Origin: Humisphaera borealis
GTDB taxonomy: Bacteria > Planctomycetota > Phycisphaerae > Tepidisphaerales > Tepidisphaeraceae
Assembly: GCF_015169395.1 (NCBI RefSeq)
Contig: NZ_CP063458.1
Location: 248,001-312,000 of the forward strand
DNA: 64,000 bases
Direction of reading: 5' to 3'
Below, one piece after another: positions 1 through 9,392 of this stretch; positions within the stretch are counted from its first letter, which is position 1; each line of letters opens with the position of its first letter. The position numbers and the translations under genes are program-made. Below the pieces are notes generated by a model. That model worked only from the letters and a program-made list of their open reading frames with translations. It was not told the origin of the DNA and searched no databases.

Positions 1-380
1 AGATGATCGACCAAAGCCTGCAGGACCGCCTGCGGGCGTTTGTCGTGCCGGAGGGCGCGGACGGCCAGTTTGACTGTTTGCCAGTCGGGAATGTACCTGA
101 AATAGCGCCAGCGGTCGTACATCGCACTTTTGGCGACCCGACCGACCATGATTGCCTCATGACACCCGGCCTGCCGCAGCGTGCGAATCCACTGGCCCAT
201 CCGCACGATGCCGACCCAGCGGAAGGTGTCGCACTCTTCGCGAAGTTCCGGCCAGGCATGGCCGGAGAAGGCGCAGCAAACCACCTTGCGGCCGGCCGCA
301 CGTGCACCACGCGCGACCAGCAACGGGAAAATCCCTTCACCGGCGATCAGTCCCAACGGTTCAGTGGCCGGCGATTCCAT
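1..380 (-). CDS. lpxI: LpxI-type UDP-2,3-diacylglucosamine pyrophosphatase, N-terminal part
   Basis: The reverse strand from an ATG at 380 reads MESPATEPLGLIAGEGIFPL, then V-A-R-G-A-R-A-A-G-R-K-V-V, 'FSGHAWPEL' and 'VGIVRMGQWIRTLRQAG' with 'IMVGRVAKSAMYD'. This is the N-terminal nucleotide-fold-like start of the LpxI (formerly DUF1009) family. LpxI cleaves UDP-2,3-diacylglucosamine to lipid X in lipid A synthesis at the inner membrane. About 126 of the roughly 270-290 residues expected are present; the gene runs off the left edge. No clear Shine-Dalgarno site precedes the ATG. The 268 bases between it and mutY show nothing I can name. Confidence 0.82.
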   Translation of the reverse strand, partial: MESPATEPLGLIAGEGIFPLLVARGARAAGRKVVCCAFSGHAWPELREECDTFRWVGIVRMGQWIRTLRQAGCHEAIMVGRVAKSAMYDRWRYFRYIPDWQTVKLAVRALRHDKRPQAVLQALVDH

Positions 381-648
381 AGGTGCGTTCGCGGTTAATG
401 CTTCGGGCGAAGGCCCTGTGAACCTGCGCCGCCAAACATCCACATTGCCGGCGACCGCGTCAAGCAGGCGGAACCCCGATACCCAGCCTTCTGGACGACC
501 CAGAACCGGGGTGTCGGCTCGCAAAGACCTGCTGCCGAGCCCGGGACGCGCGAAACCTGAAGTCCTACGGCGGGAAGAGTCGGTTGCCATTGACCTACGG
601 ACGGCGTCGTGTGCTTGCAGGTTACGCTTCGTATCGAGCAAACACCTT

Positions 649-1719
649 CTAAGACGCGCCGTCCGTCCTTCGTGCGAGCATGGCGGCGATTTCCAGCTGC
701 GGCTTGGAGACAGGATGTTCCGACAACTCACCGAGCCGAACCCACCGGAATGGACCGTCAATCCGCGGCTCTTCGTTGCCAAGGGAGATCCCGACCCTGG
801 CGTCGAAGACATAGGACCGGTGTGTCAACTGATGGCGGACCTCGCCCAGCGGCGTGAACCGCCGGACCTTCACGGGAGTAACCGCGGCAGGTCCACGAGG
901 TTCGTCCGGCCGGGTGACGAACTGCCAGAGTCCCGCCCATCGCCCCTTGGCCGGGCGCTGCTCGATCAGCCACCGATCGCCGCGACGGATGCACAAGACA
1001 ATCCGACGTTCGACGGGCGTCACCTTCGCTTTTCGCGGCGGGGGGATTCGATCGGCCAAACCCGCCGCCAAGGCCTGGCAGTGCTTCGAGACCGGACAAA
1101 GCAGGCAGTTGGGCGCGCGTGGCGTGCAGACGGTCGCCCCCAATTCCATGAGCGACGAGTTAAAGTCGCCCGCCCGCGCATCGGGTAACAGTTCGGCTGC
1201 CCGCAACCAGAGCTGCTTCTGGACCGCGGGGGTCCGGGGGTCGGCCTCGATTGCATCGAGCCGACAGATCACCCGCATCACATTCCCGTCGAGAATGGGT
1301 GCCTTCTGGTCGAATGCGATCGAGGCAATCGCGCCGGCGGTGTACCTGCCGACGCCGGGAAGCTTCGTCAGCGCCTCGACCGACGAGGGCAACCTGCCGC
1401 CAAATTCCTCCATCACCATGCGAGCGGCCCGCCGAAGATTGCGTGCCCGCGAGTAGTAACCAAGCCCCTGCCAAAGCTTTAAGACGTCCTGCTCGTCGGC
1501 CTCGGCGAGTCGGGCGATGGTGGGCAGGTGCCCGACAAAGCGGTGGAAATAAGGGATCACCGTCGCCACCTGGGTTTGCTGCAGCATCAGCTCGCTGACG
1601 AGCACGAAGTAGGGGTCAGGTGGGGGGCTCAAGAGAGGGGGACGCCAGGGAAGGTTCCGCCGCGCGCGGTCATACCAGGACAGGAGGGAGGTCGCGAACC
1701 GAATCGAAGTGCCGACCAT
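649..1719 (-). CDS. mutY: A/G-specific adenine glycosylase MutY
   Basis: This base-excision repair enzyme removes adenine mispaired with 8-oxoguanine. The 356-residue protein has the catalytic Glu43 in 'SELMLQQTQV', a helix-hairpin-helix around 'LPGVGRYTAGA' (119-129), catalytic Asp144 in 'ILDGNVMRVICR', and a 4Fe-4S loop with Cys198-x6-Cys205-x2-Cys208-x5-Cys214. The C-terminal third (from about 235) is the MutT/NUDIX-like 8-oxoG recognition domain, including 'EVRHQLTHRSYVF'. Length is normal for the family. It lies divergently from the DUF4926 gene, with a 176-base shared promoter region. The function is secure. Confidence 0.96.
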   Translation of the reverse strand: MVGTSIRFATSLLSWYDRARRNLPWRPPLLSPPPDPYFVLVSELMLQQTQVATVIPYFHRFVGHLPTIARLAEADEQDVLKLWQGLGYYSRARNLRRAARMVMEEFGGRLPSSVEALTKLPGVGRYTAGAIASIAFDQKAPILDGNVMRVICRLDAIEADPRTPAVQKQLWLRAAELLPDARAGDFNSSLMELGATVCTPRAPNCLLCPVSKHCQALAAGLADRIPPPRKAKVTPVERRIVLCIRRGDRWLIEQRPAKGRWAGLWQFVTRPDEPRGPAAVTPVKVRRFTPLGEVRHQLTHRSYVFDARVGISLGNEEPRIDGPFRWVRLGELSEHPVSKPQLEIAAMLARRTDGAS

Positions 1720-1895
1720 CGAACGCGGATCATAGCGCCGACGCCCGGTGGAGGACCATCTCCCCAGGAACCGTGGCGGAAAATTCGCGGAAAAAATCGT
1801 TGCATTGCCGCTTTTACCGGACGTAAAGTTAGTGAATCCGGTGGCTCTGGGAAGGAATCCGACTCGGTTCGACTCTCAACTCATGGAGGTAACCT

Positions 1896-2123
1896 ATGCG
1901 AACTCCCCATGTCGATGACGTCGTACGTCTGACGAAAGACATTCCCGAACTGTTCCTGTCGCGGGGCGAGATTGGGGTGGTGTGCAGCACCTGGTTCTCG
2001 CCGGTTTCTGCGCTCGACGTCGAGTTTTCGCGGGTCGGCACAGACCGGCAGACACGCGCGCTGGTGTCGCTCGAGCAGGTCGAGCTCGAAGAGCCGCAGG
2101 ACGCCGAGATACCCGGCGTCTGA
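1896..2123 (+). CDS. DUF4926 domain small protein
   Basis: A 75-residue protein with the pattern 'DVVRLTKDIPELFLSRGEIGVV...DVEFSRV...ALVSLEQVELEE'. This fits the DUF4926 family of small beta-barrel-like proteins that are common in planctomycetes and cyanobacteria and have no known activity. A strong ribosome site GGAGGT at 1885-1890 lies six bases before the ATG and fixes the start. It sits 54 bases before asnB on the same strand, so the two may be co-transcribed. The family call rests on motif resemblance only. Confidence 0.72.
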   Translation: MRTPHVDDVVRLTKDIPELFLSRGEIGVVCSTWFSPVSALDVEFSRVGTDRQTRALVSLEQVELEEPQDAEIPGV

Positions 2124-2177
2124 GCAGTCTGCTAAGGCACCCCGCAAGCCATTTGGTTTCCTGTACAATCGACAGGC

Positions 2178-4118
2178 ATGTGTGGCATCGCCGGAGTGAT
2201 CCGTTGGCGACGTGTGCCGGCGGATGCGCCGCCGTTACGCGACCGCGCCGCCGCCATGGCACGGGCCGTCGCACACCGTGGCCCCGATGCCGCAGGGGTC
2301 TGGACGGACGCCACCGACACCAATCCCGGCCACTGCGCACTCGCCCATCAGCGCCTGAGCATCATCGATCTCGCCGCCGGCCCGCAGCCGCTCCCCAACG
2401 AAGATCAAACCGTCTGGACGGTATTCAACGGCGAGATCTACAACTTTGCCGACCTTCGATCGCAGCTCGAAGCCAAGGGACACCAGTTCCGAACGCACAC
2501 CGACACCGAGGTTCTGGTTCACCTCTGGGAGCAGCACGGCCCTGCGATGGTCGAAAGACTGAACGGAATGTTCGCGTTTGCGATCTGGGATACGCGGTCG
2601 CGCACGCTCTTCGCAGCGGTCGATCTTCTCGGCAAAAAGCCCTTCTATTACGCCGGCGGTCAGGCTTCGCCTTCGGCTGGTCAGGCTTTGCCTTCGACCG
2701 GTGACGAGTTTCGCTTCGGCTCGGAACTCAAGTGTCTCACCACCGGCGACACGGCCAAGGCTGACGTAGACCCCGAGGCCGTGCTGCTCTACCTCACCGT
2801 CGGCTACATCCCGGCGCCCTGGTCGATGCTGAAGGGCGTCCGCAAGCTGCCGCCGGGGCATCGGCTGATCGCAACCGAAGCGGAAGTCACAGTCGAGGCT
2901 TACTGGCGCGTGCCGCGTCGCCCGGAGCCGTTCAAGGGCTCGCTGCTGGATGCCGAGAAAGAACTTCGCATCCGGATGTCCGAAGCGGTGCGCAAACGCC
3001 TCGTCGCCGACGTGCCGCTGGGCGCCTTCCTGTCCGGCGGAATCGATTCGACGATCGTCGTCGGCCTGATGAACGAGCTTCAGGCCCGGCCGGTCAAGAC
3101 ATTCACCATCGCGTTCGATGAAAAGCAGTTCGACGAGTCGGCGTTCGCTTCGATCGTTGCCCAGCGGTTCGGCACCGAACATCACGTGATGCACGTCCGG
3201 CCTGACGCGCTGGCGGTTCTTCCGACGCTGGCGCACCACTTCGACGAGCCGTTCGGCGATTCCTCCGCGATCCCCACCTACTACGTGTCGAAAATGACGC
3301 GGGAGCACGTGACCGTCGCCCTGACTGGTGACGGCGGCGATGAAGCGTTCGGCGGCTACCGCCGCTATCGACGAGGTAAAATCGCCGGTCAACTCAGTCG
3401 CATCCCGGGCGGTCGCGGTGCCGCGGCGATGCTCGGCCGAATGATGCCCGCCAACCTCGACCGAACGACGGACCTGGGCCGGGCAAGGCGCGTGTTGCGC
3501 GGCCTGGCGAACCTCCCGTCCGATGCATATCTCGAACAGATGTCGGTCTTCTCGCCGGGCGTGCTGACAAACCTGTTGTCGGCGGAACTGAAGTCGGCGG
3601 TTGATCGCGACCTGCCGCGCCGCTGGTTCGCCGGGTTCTATGAAGGCACAAACGGATCCGACCCCGCCGCCGCCGACATGGCCGCCGACCTGCAGACCTA
3701 TCTGCCCGGCGACATCCTGACCAAGGTGGATCGGGCATCGATGGCCGTCGCACTGGAATGTCGTTCGCCATTCCTTGATCCGTCGGTCGTCGAACTGGCC
3801 TGTTCACTGCCAACGAAGTGGCGGCTGAAAGGGCTTTCGGGTCACAAGTACATACTGAAACGCGCCTTTGCCGACCTGCTGCCGCACGGCATTGTCCACC
3901 GCCGCAAGGCCGGGTTTGCGGTTCCCCTGGCGGCATGGTTCCGCGGTCCGCTGCGGTCGCTGTTGAACGATGTCCTGCTCGATACCGCCGGCCGATCGCG
4001 CGGCTGGGTGAACGCCAATGTCGTGGAACAACTGATCGCCGAACACATGAAGGGTCGGAACCACTCCGGCCCGCTCTGGACGCTGCTGATGCTGGAGATG
4101 TGGTATCGCAGGACCTGA
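2178..4118 (+). CDS. asnB: asparagine synthetase, glutamine-hydrolysing (AsnB)
   Basis: Converts aspartate, ATP and glutamine to asparagine. The protein begins MCGIAGVIRW, so Cys2 is the glutaminase nucleophile after Met removal. Conserved class II amidotransferase signatures follow: 'HRGPDAAGVW', 'LAHQRLSIIDL', 'VFNGEIYNF'. The synthetase half carries the PP-loop 'FLSGGIDSTIV' and the later 'LTGDGGDEAFGGY' and 'ECRSPFLDPSVVE' blocks. At 646 residues it is a normal-to-long AsnB. A 13-residue low-complexity insert encoded at 2658-2696 (GQASPSA GQALPST) interrupts a surface loop of the glutaminase domain. The gene is convergent with the XylR-like regulator, 18 bases away. AsnB paralogues act in polysaccharide or peptide tailoring, but nothing nearby points to that. 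Confidence 0.94.
   Translation: MCGIAGVIRWRRVPADAPPLRDRAAAMARAVAHRGPDAAGVWTDATDTNPGHCALAHQRLSIIDLAAGPQPLPNEDQTVWTVFNGEIYNFADLRSQLEAKGHQFRTHTDTEVLVHLWEQHGPAMVERLNGMFAFAIWDTRSRTLFAAVDLLGKKPFYYAGGQASPSAGQALPSTGDEFRFGSELKCLTTGDTAKADVDPEAVLLYLTVGYIPAPWSMLKGVRKLPPGHRLIATEAEVTVEAYWRVPRRPEPFKGSLLDAEKELRIRMSEAVRKRLVADVPLGAFLSGGIDSTIVVGLMNELQARPVKTFTIAFDEKQFDESAFASIVAQRFGTEHHVMHVRPDALAVLPTLAHHFDEPFGDSSAIPTYYVSKMTREHVTVALTGDGGDEAFGGYRRYRRGKIAGQLSRIPGGRGAAAMLGRMMPANLDRTTDLGRARRVLRGLANLPSDAYLEQMSVFSPGVLTNLLSAELKSAVDRDLPRRWFAGFYEGTNGSDPAAADMAADLQTYLPGDILTKVDRASMAVALECRSPFLDPSVVELACSLPTKWRLKGLSGHKYILKRAFADLLPHGIVHRRKAGFAVPLAAWFRGPLRSLLNDVLLDTAGRSRGWVNANVVEQLIAEHMKGRNHSGPLWTLLMLEMWYRRT
2658..2696 (+). repeat. 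21-bp tandem duplication inside asnB
   Basis: GGTCAGGCTTCGCCTTCG at 2658-2675 is repeated with one change at 2679-2696 (period 21 bases). It stays in frame and encodes the heptads GQASPSA and GQALPST in a loop after 'KPFYYAG'. Other AsnB proteins lack this insert. Confidence 0.85.
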
Positions 4119-4136
4119 GGCGTTCGCCTCGGCGCT

Positions 4137-5294
4137 TTACCGCAACCGATACCGCCTGCGGTATTGCATCGGCGTCACGCCGGCCGCTTTGCGAAATGTC
4201 GCATTGAAATGGGGTGCACTGACGAATCCGACCTGTCTGCCCACGCGCGCCGCCGGCCAGTCCGTCTCCAGCAGCAGCTTTTTGGCGGCGTCGATTCGGG
4301 CCAGCCGCAATTCCTCATGTGGCGATCGGCCGAGCACTCGCCGAAAGTGCCGCTCGAGCCACCGCCGCGAAACCGCGATCGAGTCGGCGACCTGGCCGAT
4401 CATGATCGCCTGCTGGAGGTTCTCCGCGATGTACCGAGCGGCGCGATGCACATCCACCTCGTCATCGCTCGCCCGGCCAGACGACTCCCGCACCTTCACG
4501 CTTCCCCGCGGGGGCACGAGGATCGGTGCTTCGGGCGGATGACCGCCGGACATGAGCCGTTCGAGCAGGGCGGCCGCTTCGTAGCCGATCTCCATCGCCG
4601 GCAGTTCGACCGCCGAAACGGTCGGGCTCGTCAATTCGGTCTTCATCGGATCGTCGTCTGATGCGATGACCGCGACCTGGCCCGGCACATCGACCTTTGC
4701 CAGGTTGCACGCCTCCACCAATTGGCACGCGACATCCGGATTCCAGGTGGTGATGCCGATCGGCTTGGGCAGTTTTTTCACCCATCGAGCCAGATCGCGC
4801 TGCCGGGCCTGCCAGGGTGCTTCCGCCGCAAGCCTGGTGAAGTCGCTGTAGTACTCACAGGGGAACCCCATCGCCGACACGGCTTTTCCGAAAGCGGGTC
4901 CGCGGTCCTCTGCTTTTCGGGCGAACCAGCCGCAATAGGCGAACTGGCGGAGTCCGTTGTCGACCAGGTGTCGAGCGGCCAGTTCCATCAGTCGGGATTC
5001 ATCGACCTTGACTCTCGGCATGGAATCGCCCGGCGGCCGGAACGACCCGATGCTGACCGCGGGTACGCCGAGCGATGCCACCCATCGTGCGATCCGGCCG
5101 CTGGTCACGCGGGCGATGATGCCATCCCACTTGTAGCTGCCGGTGAAAAACATCGAGTCTTCGAAGCCCTCGGGCGCTGTGTAGACATGCCACTTGCCGC
5201 GCTCGTGCGAGAACGCCGCGATGCCGCGCATCAACTTCTCGCGCCAGCCCATCGACGATCCGGCCAGCACGGCGACCCTTCGTTGTCCAGACAT
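4137..5294 (-). CDS. XylR-like AraC-family sugar-responsive regulator
   Basis: A 385-residue one-component transcription factor. Residues about 1-275 form a LacI/periplasmic-binding-like sensor ('RRVAVLAGSSMGWREKLMRGI', 'DGIIARVTSGRIARWVASLGVPAVSI', 'VIASDDDPMKTELTSPTVSAVELP'). Residues about 285-385 form an AraC helix-turn-helix pair ('QVADSIAVSRRWLERHFRRVLGRSP' and 'VGFVSAPHFNATFRKAAGVTP'). This fusion is the XylR type, which is very abundant in planctomycetes and usually controls nearby glycoside-use genes. No sugar catabolic gene adjoins it; it is divergent from the dehydrogenase gene at 5419, which is a plausible target. The ligand is unknown. Confidence 0.9.
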   Translation of the reverse strand: MSGQRRVAVLAGSSMGWREKLMRGIAAFSHERGKWHVYTAPEGFEDSMFFTGSYKWDGIIARVTSGRIARWVASLGVPAVSIGSFRPPGDSMPRVKVDESRLMELAARHLVDNGLRQFAYCGWFARKAEDRGPAFGKAVSAMGFPCEYYSDFTRLAAEAPWQARQRDLARWVKKLPKPIGITTWNPDVACQLVEACNLAKVDVPGQVAVIASDDDPMKTELTSPTVSAVELPAMEIGYEAAALLERLMSGGHPPEAPILVPPRGSVKVRESSGRASDDEVDVHRAARYIAENLQQAIMIGQVADSIAVSRRWLERHFRRVLGRSPHEELRLARIDAAKKLLLETDWPAARVGRQVGFVSAPHFNATFRKAAGVTPMQYRRRYRLR

Positions 5295-5418
5295 AGGCGT
5301 TCTCGAGTGTGAAACGGCGGCGTCGTACGTGCGATATCCGTCTGTTAAACTGCCGTGAAGCAGACATCAATAGCTGACGTCCGCCGCCGTATCAAAGGAA
5401 ACGCTTCCCAGGAGGAAC

Positions 5419-8400
5419 ATGACGGCTCGATATCGCACCGCGCGGATTCTGACGATCGCCCTGGCCGCCGGGGGCGTGATAGCCGTCGCGGCGCTGGCCC
5501 CGGCCCAGAACAGGCCCGCCAGGCCCCAGCCGAAGCCGGCAGCCCCGGTGCCTGATGTCAGTCCCGACGGCGTGGACTACACGCAGTACGGGATCTACGA
5601 GAAATCGGCCGCCCGCCCCGGTCCGGCGACGCCCGTCGAAACGTCCCTGCCGCTGAAACTGAACAAGGGGGACCGCATTGCCTTCATCGGCAACGGCCTG
5701 CTCGAGTTCGAACGGCAGTACGGCTATATCGAAACCCTTCTGCAGCAGCGATTCCCACAACTCGAACTGCGGTTCCGCAATCTCTGCTGGCCCGCCGACA
5801 CCGCCGACCTGCAGCCCCGTCCGGAAAACTTCGCCGACTCCGAGCAACACCTGGCACACGAGAAGGCGGATGTCATTTTCGCGGCGTTCGGGTACAACGA
5901 ATCGTTCAAGGGGGAAGCGGGGGAGGCGGATTTCCGCAAGACACTTGGCGCTTACGTCTCGGGACTGAAGTCCAGGGCATTCAACAGAAAGACCGGCCCG
6001 CGCATCGTCCTGCTGTCGCCGATCGCCGCCGAGAATATCTCAAACGTCCCCGCGGCTGATCTGAACAACGCAAATCTGAAGCGATACGCCGACATCGTCC
6101 GCGAGGTGGCGAAAGAGCAGAAGGTCGCATTCCTGGACCTCTATACCCCGACGGTCCCCGTCATGGCGGATCCGAAGACCGACCTTACCTTCAACGGCGT
6201 TCACCTGACCGATCCCGGCTACGCGCTGCTCGGCAAGACGATCTTCTCGCAACTGACAGGCGAAGCCCCGCCGGCGATTAACGAATCGATCCGGAGCGTT
6301 GTCACCGACAAGGACCGCCAGTACGAGCGCCGGTTTCGGCCGCTCAACAGCTTTTACTACACGGGCTCGCGCAATAAGGATTACGGCTACCTCGATTTTC
6401 TGCCGGCGATGCGGAACTTCGACGCGATGGTCGCCAATCGCGAAAGCCGCATCTGGGCGCTGGCCGCCGGCAAAGATGTTCCGCCGATCGCCGCTGCCGA
6501 CGCCGCGATACCTCCCATGCCCGCCGCCAAGCAGAGCCGAGGTGTGAATGAATGGCTCAAGGCCGACGAAGAGCTGAAGGCGTTCAAGATCGATCCGCGG
6601 TTCGACGTGAGCCTGTTTGCCGGCGAGGACCATTTTCCCGATGCCGCCAAGCCGATCCAGATGCGTTGGGATTCGCGTGGCCGCCTGTGGGTTAGTTGTT
6701 CGACCACCTACCCGCACGTCTACCCCGGCAGAGAGCCCAACGACAAGATTGTCGTCCTTGAAGACACCGACAAGGACGGCCGGGCCGACAAGTCCACCGT
6801 CTTCGCCGAGAAACTGCACATTCCGCTGTCATTCGAGCTTGGCGACGGCGGGGTGTATGTGTCGGAACAGCCGCACCTCACGTTCCTGAAAGACACCGAC
6901 GGCGACGGCAAGGCCGACTTGCGGCGGATCATCCTGACCGGCTTCGGAACGGAAGACTCTCATCACGCGCTGCACGATTTCGTCTGGACGCCCGACGGCG
7001 ACCTGCTGTTCCGCGAGTCGATCTTCCATCACTCACAGGTCGAGACGGCGTACGGACCTGTGCGGATGCAGAACAGCGGCTGGTTCCGGTACGACCCCAG
7101 GACGCAACGATTAACGGCGTTCGGCACTTACCCGAGCACCAACCCATGGGGCGTCACGTTCGACGACTGGGGCCAGCACGTCGCGAGCCATCCGATCTAC
7201 GCGGCCGCGTTCCATTCGCTCAACCCGCCGTACCCGCTACAGCATGCTTCGCCGAGGGGACTGCAGGCATACTCCGGCACGTGCGGACATGAGTTCGTCG
7301 ATTTCGCGACCTTCCCCGACGAGATGCGCGGTGGATTCATCAAGGCGCGCTACAAGCCGACGAACCGTCTTGAGTATCACCAGTGGGTGGAGGGCGATTT
7401 CGGCTTTGAAGAAAAGTACGTCAGCGACCTGATCTTTTCGACGAATCTGAGCTTTATCCCTGTCGATCTGGGCTTCGGGCCGGAAGGCGCGATGTACATC
7501 TGCGATTGGTACAACCCGGTGAAAGGACATGCCCAGTATGCGTTGCGCGACGAACGCCGTGACCGCACGTCCGGCCGCATCTGGCGCATGACGGCCAAGG
7601 GCAGGCCACTTCAGACGGCACCGAAGATTGATGGGGCTTCGACCCCCGAGTTACTCGAGCTGTTGAAGCGGCCCGAGTACCGATACCGGTACTGGGCCAA
7701 GCGCGAACTGCGCGAGCGAAACGCCGCTGACGTCAAGTCGGCGGTCGACGCATGGTCGGCCGCACTCGAAAAGGCCGATCCGCGTTACCGCCATCATCAG
7801 ATCGAGGCCGTCTGGATGTACCGGGGTATCGGCGCGACCAACGCACCGCTGTTGAGGGATTTGCTGGCCTGCCAAGACCACCACGCGCGGGCGGCGGCGG
7901 TGCAGCAGCTTCGCTACTGGCACTCGGCGATGCCGGACGCCATCACATTGCTGAAGTCTGCCGCCAACGACGCCAACGGCATTGTCCGGATGGAGGCGGC
8001 GATAGCGGCAAGCTACATCGGCACGAGGGAGGCGCTCGATGCGATGCTCGACATCGCCAAGCTCCCCCGGGGCGGGGCGCTCGATTACGCCTTTGTGTCG
8101 TCGCTGGGCTCGGAGGCGTTAAAGCGGCACTGGGAGAGCAACGCCGCCTACGCCCGCGTGCAGGACCTCGTCAAGCCACAGCCGCAGGCGAGCGAGTTTG
8201 CCGAAGGTAAGAGGACGCCGGAACAAGTGGCGTTCGACAAGCAGGCCGATCTGTCGGTCGTCCGCATCGGGTGCGTGCCGGAGCGAATGCGTTTCACCGT
8301 CGAGCAGCTGATCGTCAAACCCGGCCAACCGGTCAAGATCGTCTTCACCAATGGCGATGCGACCGATCACAACCTGGTGCTCGTCAAACCCGACGCGATG

Positions 8401-9201
8401 GAGGAAGTGGGCATGGCCGCCAACGACATGGCGAAAGACCCTGCCAACGCATCGTCCGACTTCATTCCCGCCGGCAAGAAGAACCTGATCCTTCAAGCGA
8501 CGCCGCTGGTCGGCCCGTCGAAGAAGTCGCGCATTCATGTGCTTCGCTTCAAGGCACCCGCCGAGCCGGGCATCTATCCGTACGTCTGCACGTATCCCGG
8601 GCATTGGGTGATGATGAACGGTCTGCTGGTCGTCGCGAACGACCCGACGCAGGCCGCCACGCTGCTGGCGGCGCGGAAGGCTCCCACGCAGACTACCGAT
8701 TGGACTATCGCCACCCTTGCCGCCGATGCCGATGCGACATCGGCCAAGGCCGCGGCTCGCGATCCCGTCAAGGGAATGCGGGCGTACATGAAGGCACAGT
8801 GCAACGTCTGTCACCCGATCGGCGGGCATGGCGTCGCGATCGGGCCTGATCTCTCGAAGGTCGCCGAGCGATACAAGGGTCAGAAACTGCTGTCGCAAAT
8901 TCTGGACCCGTCGGCCGAGGTGAATGAGAACTACCGGCTCTGGACGATCAGCCTGAAGGACGGCGACGTACTGGCGGGTTCGATCGTCAAATCCGACGCC
9001 GGCGGAATCGACCTCGTGCAGAACCCGCTCGCCCCACAGACCGTGACCCGTGTCGCCGCGAAGGACATCTTGAAGCAGACGCCGTCGAAGCAATCGGCGA
9101 TGCCGCAGGGACTGCTTTCGCCGCTCACGAAAGAGGAGATCATGGATCTGCTCGCGTTCCTGGAGACCGGCGGAACGGGTGGGGGATCGCACAACCATTG
9201 A
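5419..9201 (+). CDS. secreted multidomain dehydrogenase: SGNH-like, beta-propeller, HEAT, cupredoxin and PVC-type heme domain
   Basis: A 1260-residue exported protein (signal peptide about 1-29, ending 'LAPAQ'). Order: an SGNH-hydrolase-like domain (about 80-285), a six-bladed 'membrane-bound dehydrogenase' propeller of the Pirellula/Verrucomicrobium type (about 385-760), HEAT repeats (about 770-900), a plastocyanin-like domain (about 950-1080) with copper ligands in 'DHNLVLV' and 'VCTYPGHWVMM', and a heme-binding domain with CNVCH near residue 1130 and 'GPDLSKVAERYKGQ'. The SGNH block I reads FIGNGL, so the usual serine nucleophile is replaced by glycine and the domain may bind rather than cleave. 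Likely role: periplasmic oxidation of a sugar or polyol with electron transfer through copper and heme. AGGAGG at 5410-5415 fixes the start. The substrate is unknown. Confidence 0.88.
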   Translation: MTARYRTARILTIALAAGGVIAVAALAPAQNRPARPQPKPAAPVPDVSPDGVDYTQYGIYEKSAARPGPATPVETSLPLKLNKGDRIAFIGNGLLEFERQYGYIETLLQQRFPQLELRFRNLCWPADTADLQPRPENFADSEQHLAHEKADVIFAAFGYNESFKGEAGEADFRKTLGAYVSGLKSRAFNRKTGPRIVLLSPIAAENISNVPAADLNNANLKRYADIVREVAKEQKVAFLDLYTPTVPVMADPKTDLTFNGVHLTDPGYALLGKTIFSQLTGEAPPAINESIRSVVTDKDRQYERRFRPLNSFYYTGSRNKDYGYLDFLPAMRNFDAMVANRESRIWALAAGKDVPPIAAADAAIPPMPAAKQSRGVNEWLKADEELKAFKIDPRFDVSLFAGEDHFPDAAKPIQMRWDSRGRLWVSCSTTYPHVYPGREPNDKIVVLEDTDKDGRADKSTVFAEKLHIPLSFELGDGGVYVSEQPHLTFLKDTDGDGKADLRRIILTGFGTEDSHHALHDFVWTPDGDLLFRESIFHHSQVETAYGPVRMQNSGWFRYDPRTQRLTAFGTYPSTNPWGVTFDDWGQHVASHPIYAAAFHSLNPPYPLQHASPRGLQAYSGTCGHEFVDFATFPDEMRGGFIKARYKPTNRLEYHQWVEGDFGFEEKYVSDLIFSTNLSFIPVDLGFGPEGAMYICDWYNPVKGHAQYALRDERRDRTSGRIWRMTAKGRPLQTAPKIDGASTPELLELLKRPEYRYRYWAKRELRERNAADVKSAVDAWSAALEKADPRYRHHQIEAVWMYRGIGATNAPLLRDLLACQDHHARAAAVQQLRYWHSAMPDAITLLKSAANDANGIVRMEAAIAASYIGTREALDAMLDIAKLPRGGALDYAFVSSLGSEALKRHWESNAAYARVQDLVKPQPQASEFAEGKRTPEQVAFDKQADLSVVRIGCVPERMRFTVEQLIVKPGQPVKIVFTNGDATDHNLVLVKPDAMEEVGMAANDMAKDPANASSDFIPAGKKNLILQATPLVGPSKKSRIHVLRFKAPAEPGIYPYVCTYPGHWVMMNGLLVVANDPTQAATLLAARKAPTQTTDWTIATLAADADATSAKAAARDPVKGMRAYMKAQCNVCHPIGGHGVAIGPDLSKVAERYKGQKLLSQILDPSAEVNENYRLWTISLKDGDVLAGSIVKSDAGGIDLVQNPLAPQTVTRVAAKDILKQTPSKQSAMPQGLLSPLTKEEIMDLLAFLETGGTGGGSHNH

Positions 9202-9392
9202 ACCCTTGGCAACAAACGCTGCGGTGCCGGCAGTGGGTGATCTTGCCAATCGAGGCAGGCGTTCCGGCTTGAACGCGCGAGTTTTTCTCAACGATTGTCG
9301 GTTGAAAGGGTTAATTGAGAGAAGGTACGCCCGGTATACGTTCCGAATACGAGGGCCGGTCTCAGGTCATGACTTGCCAGTGGAGATGCACT

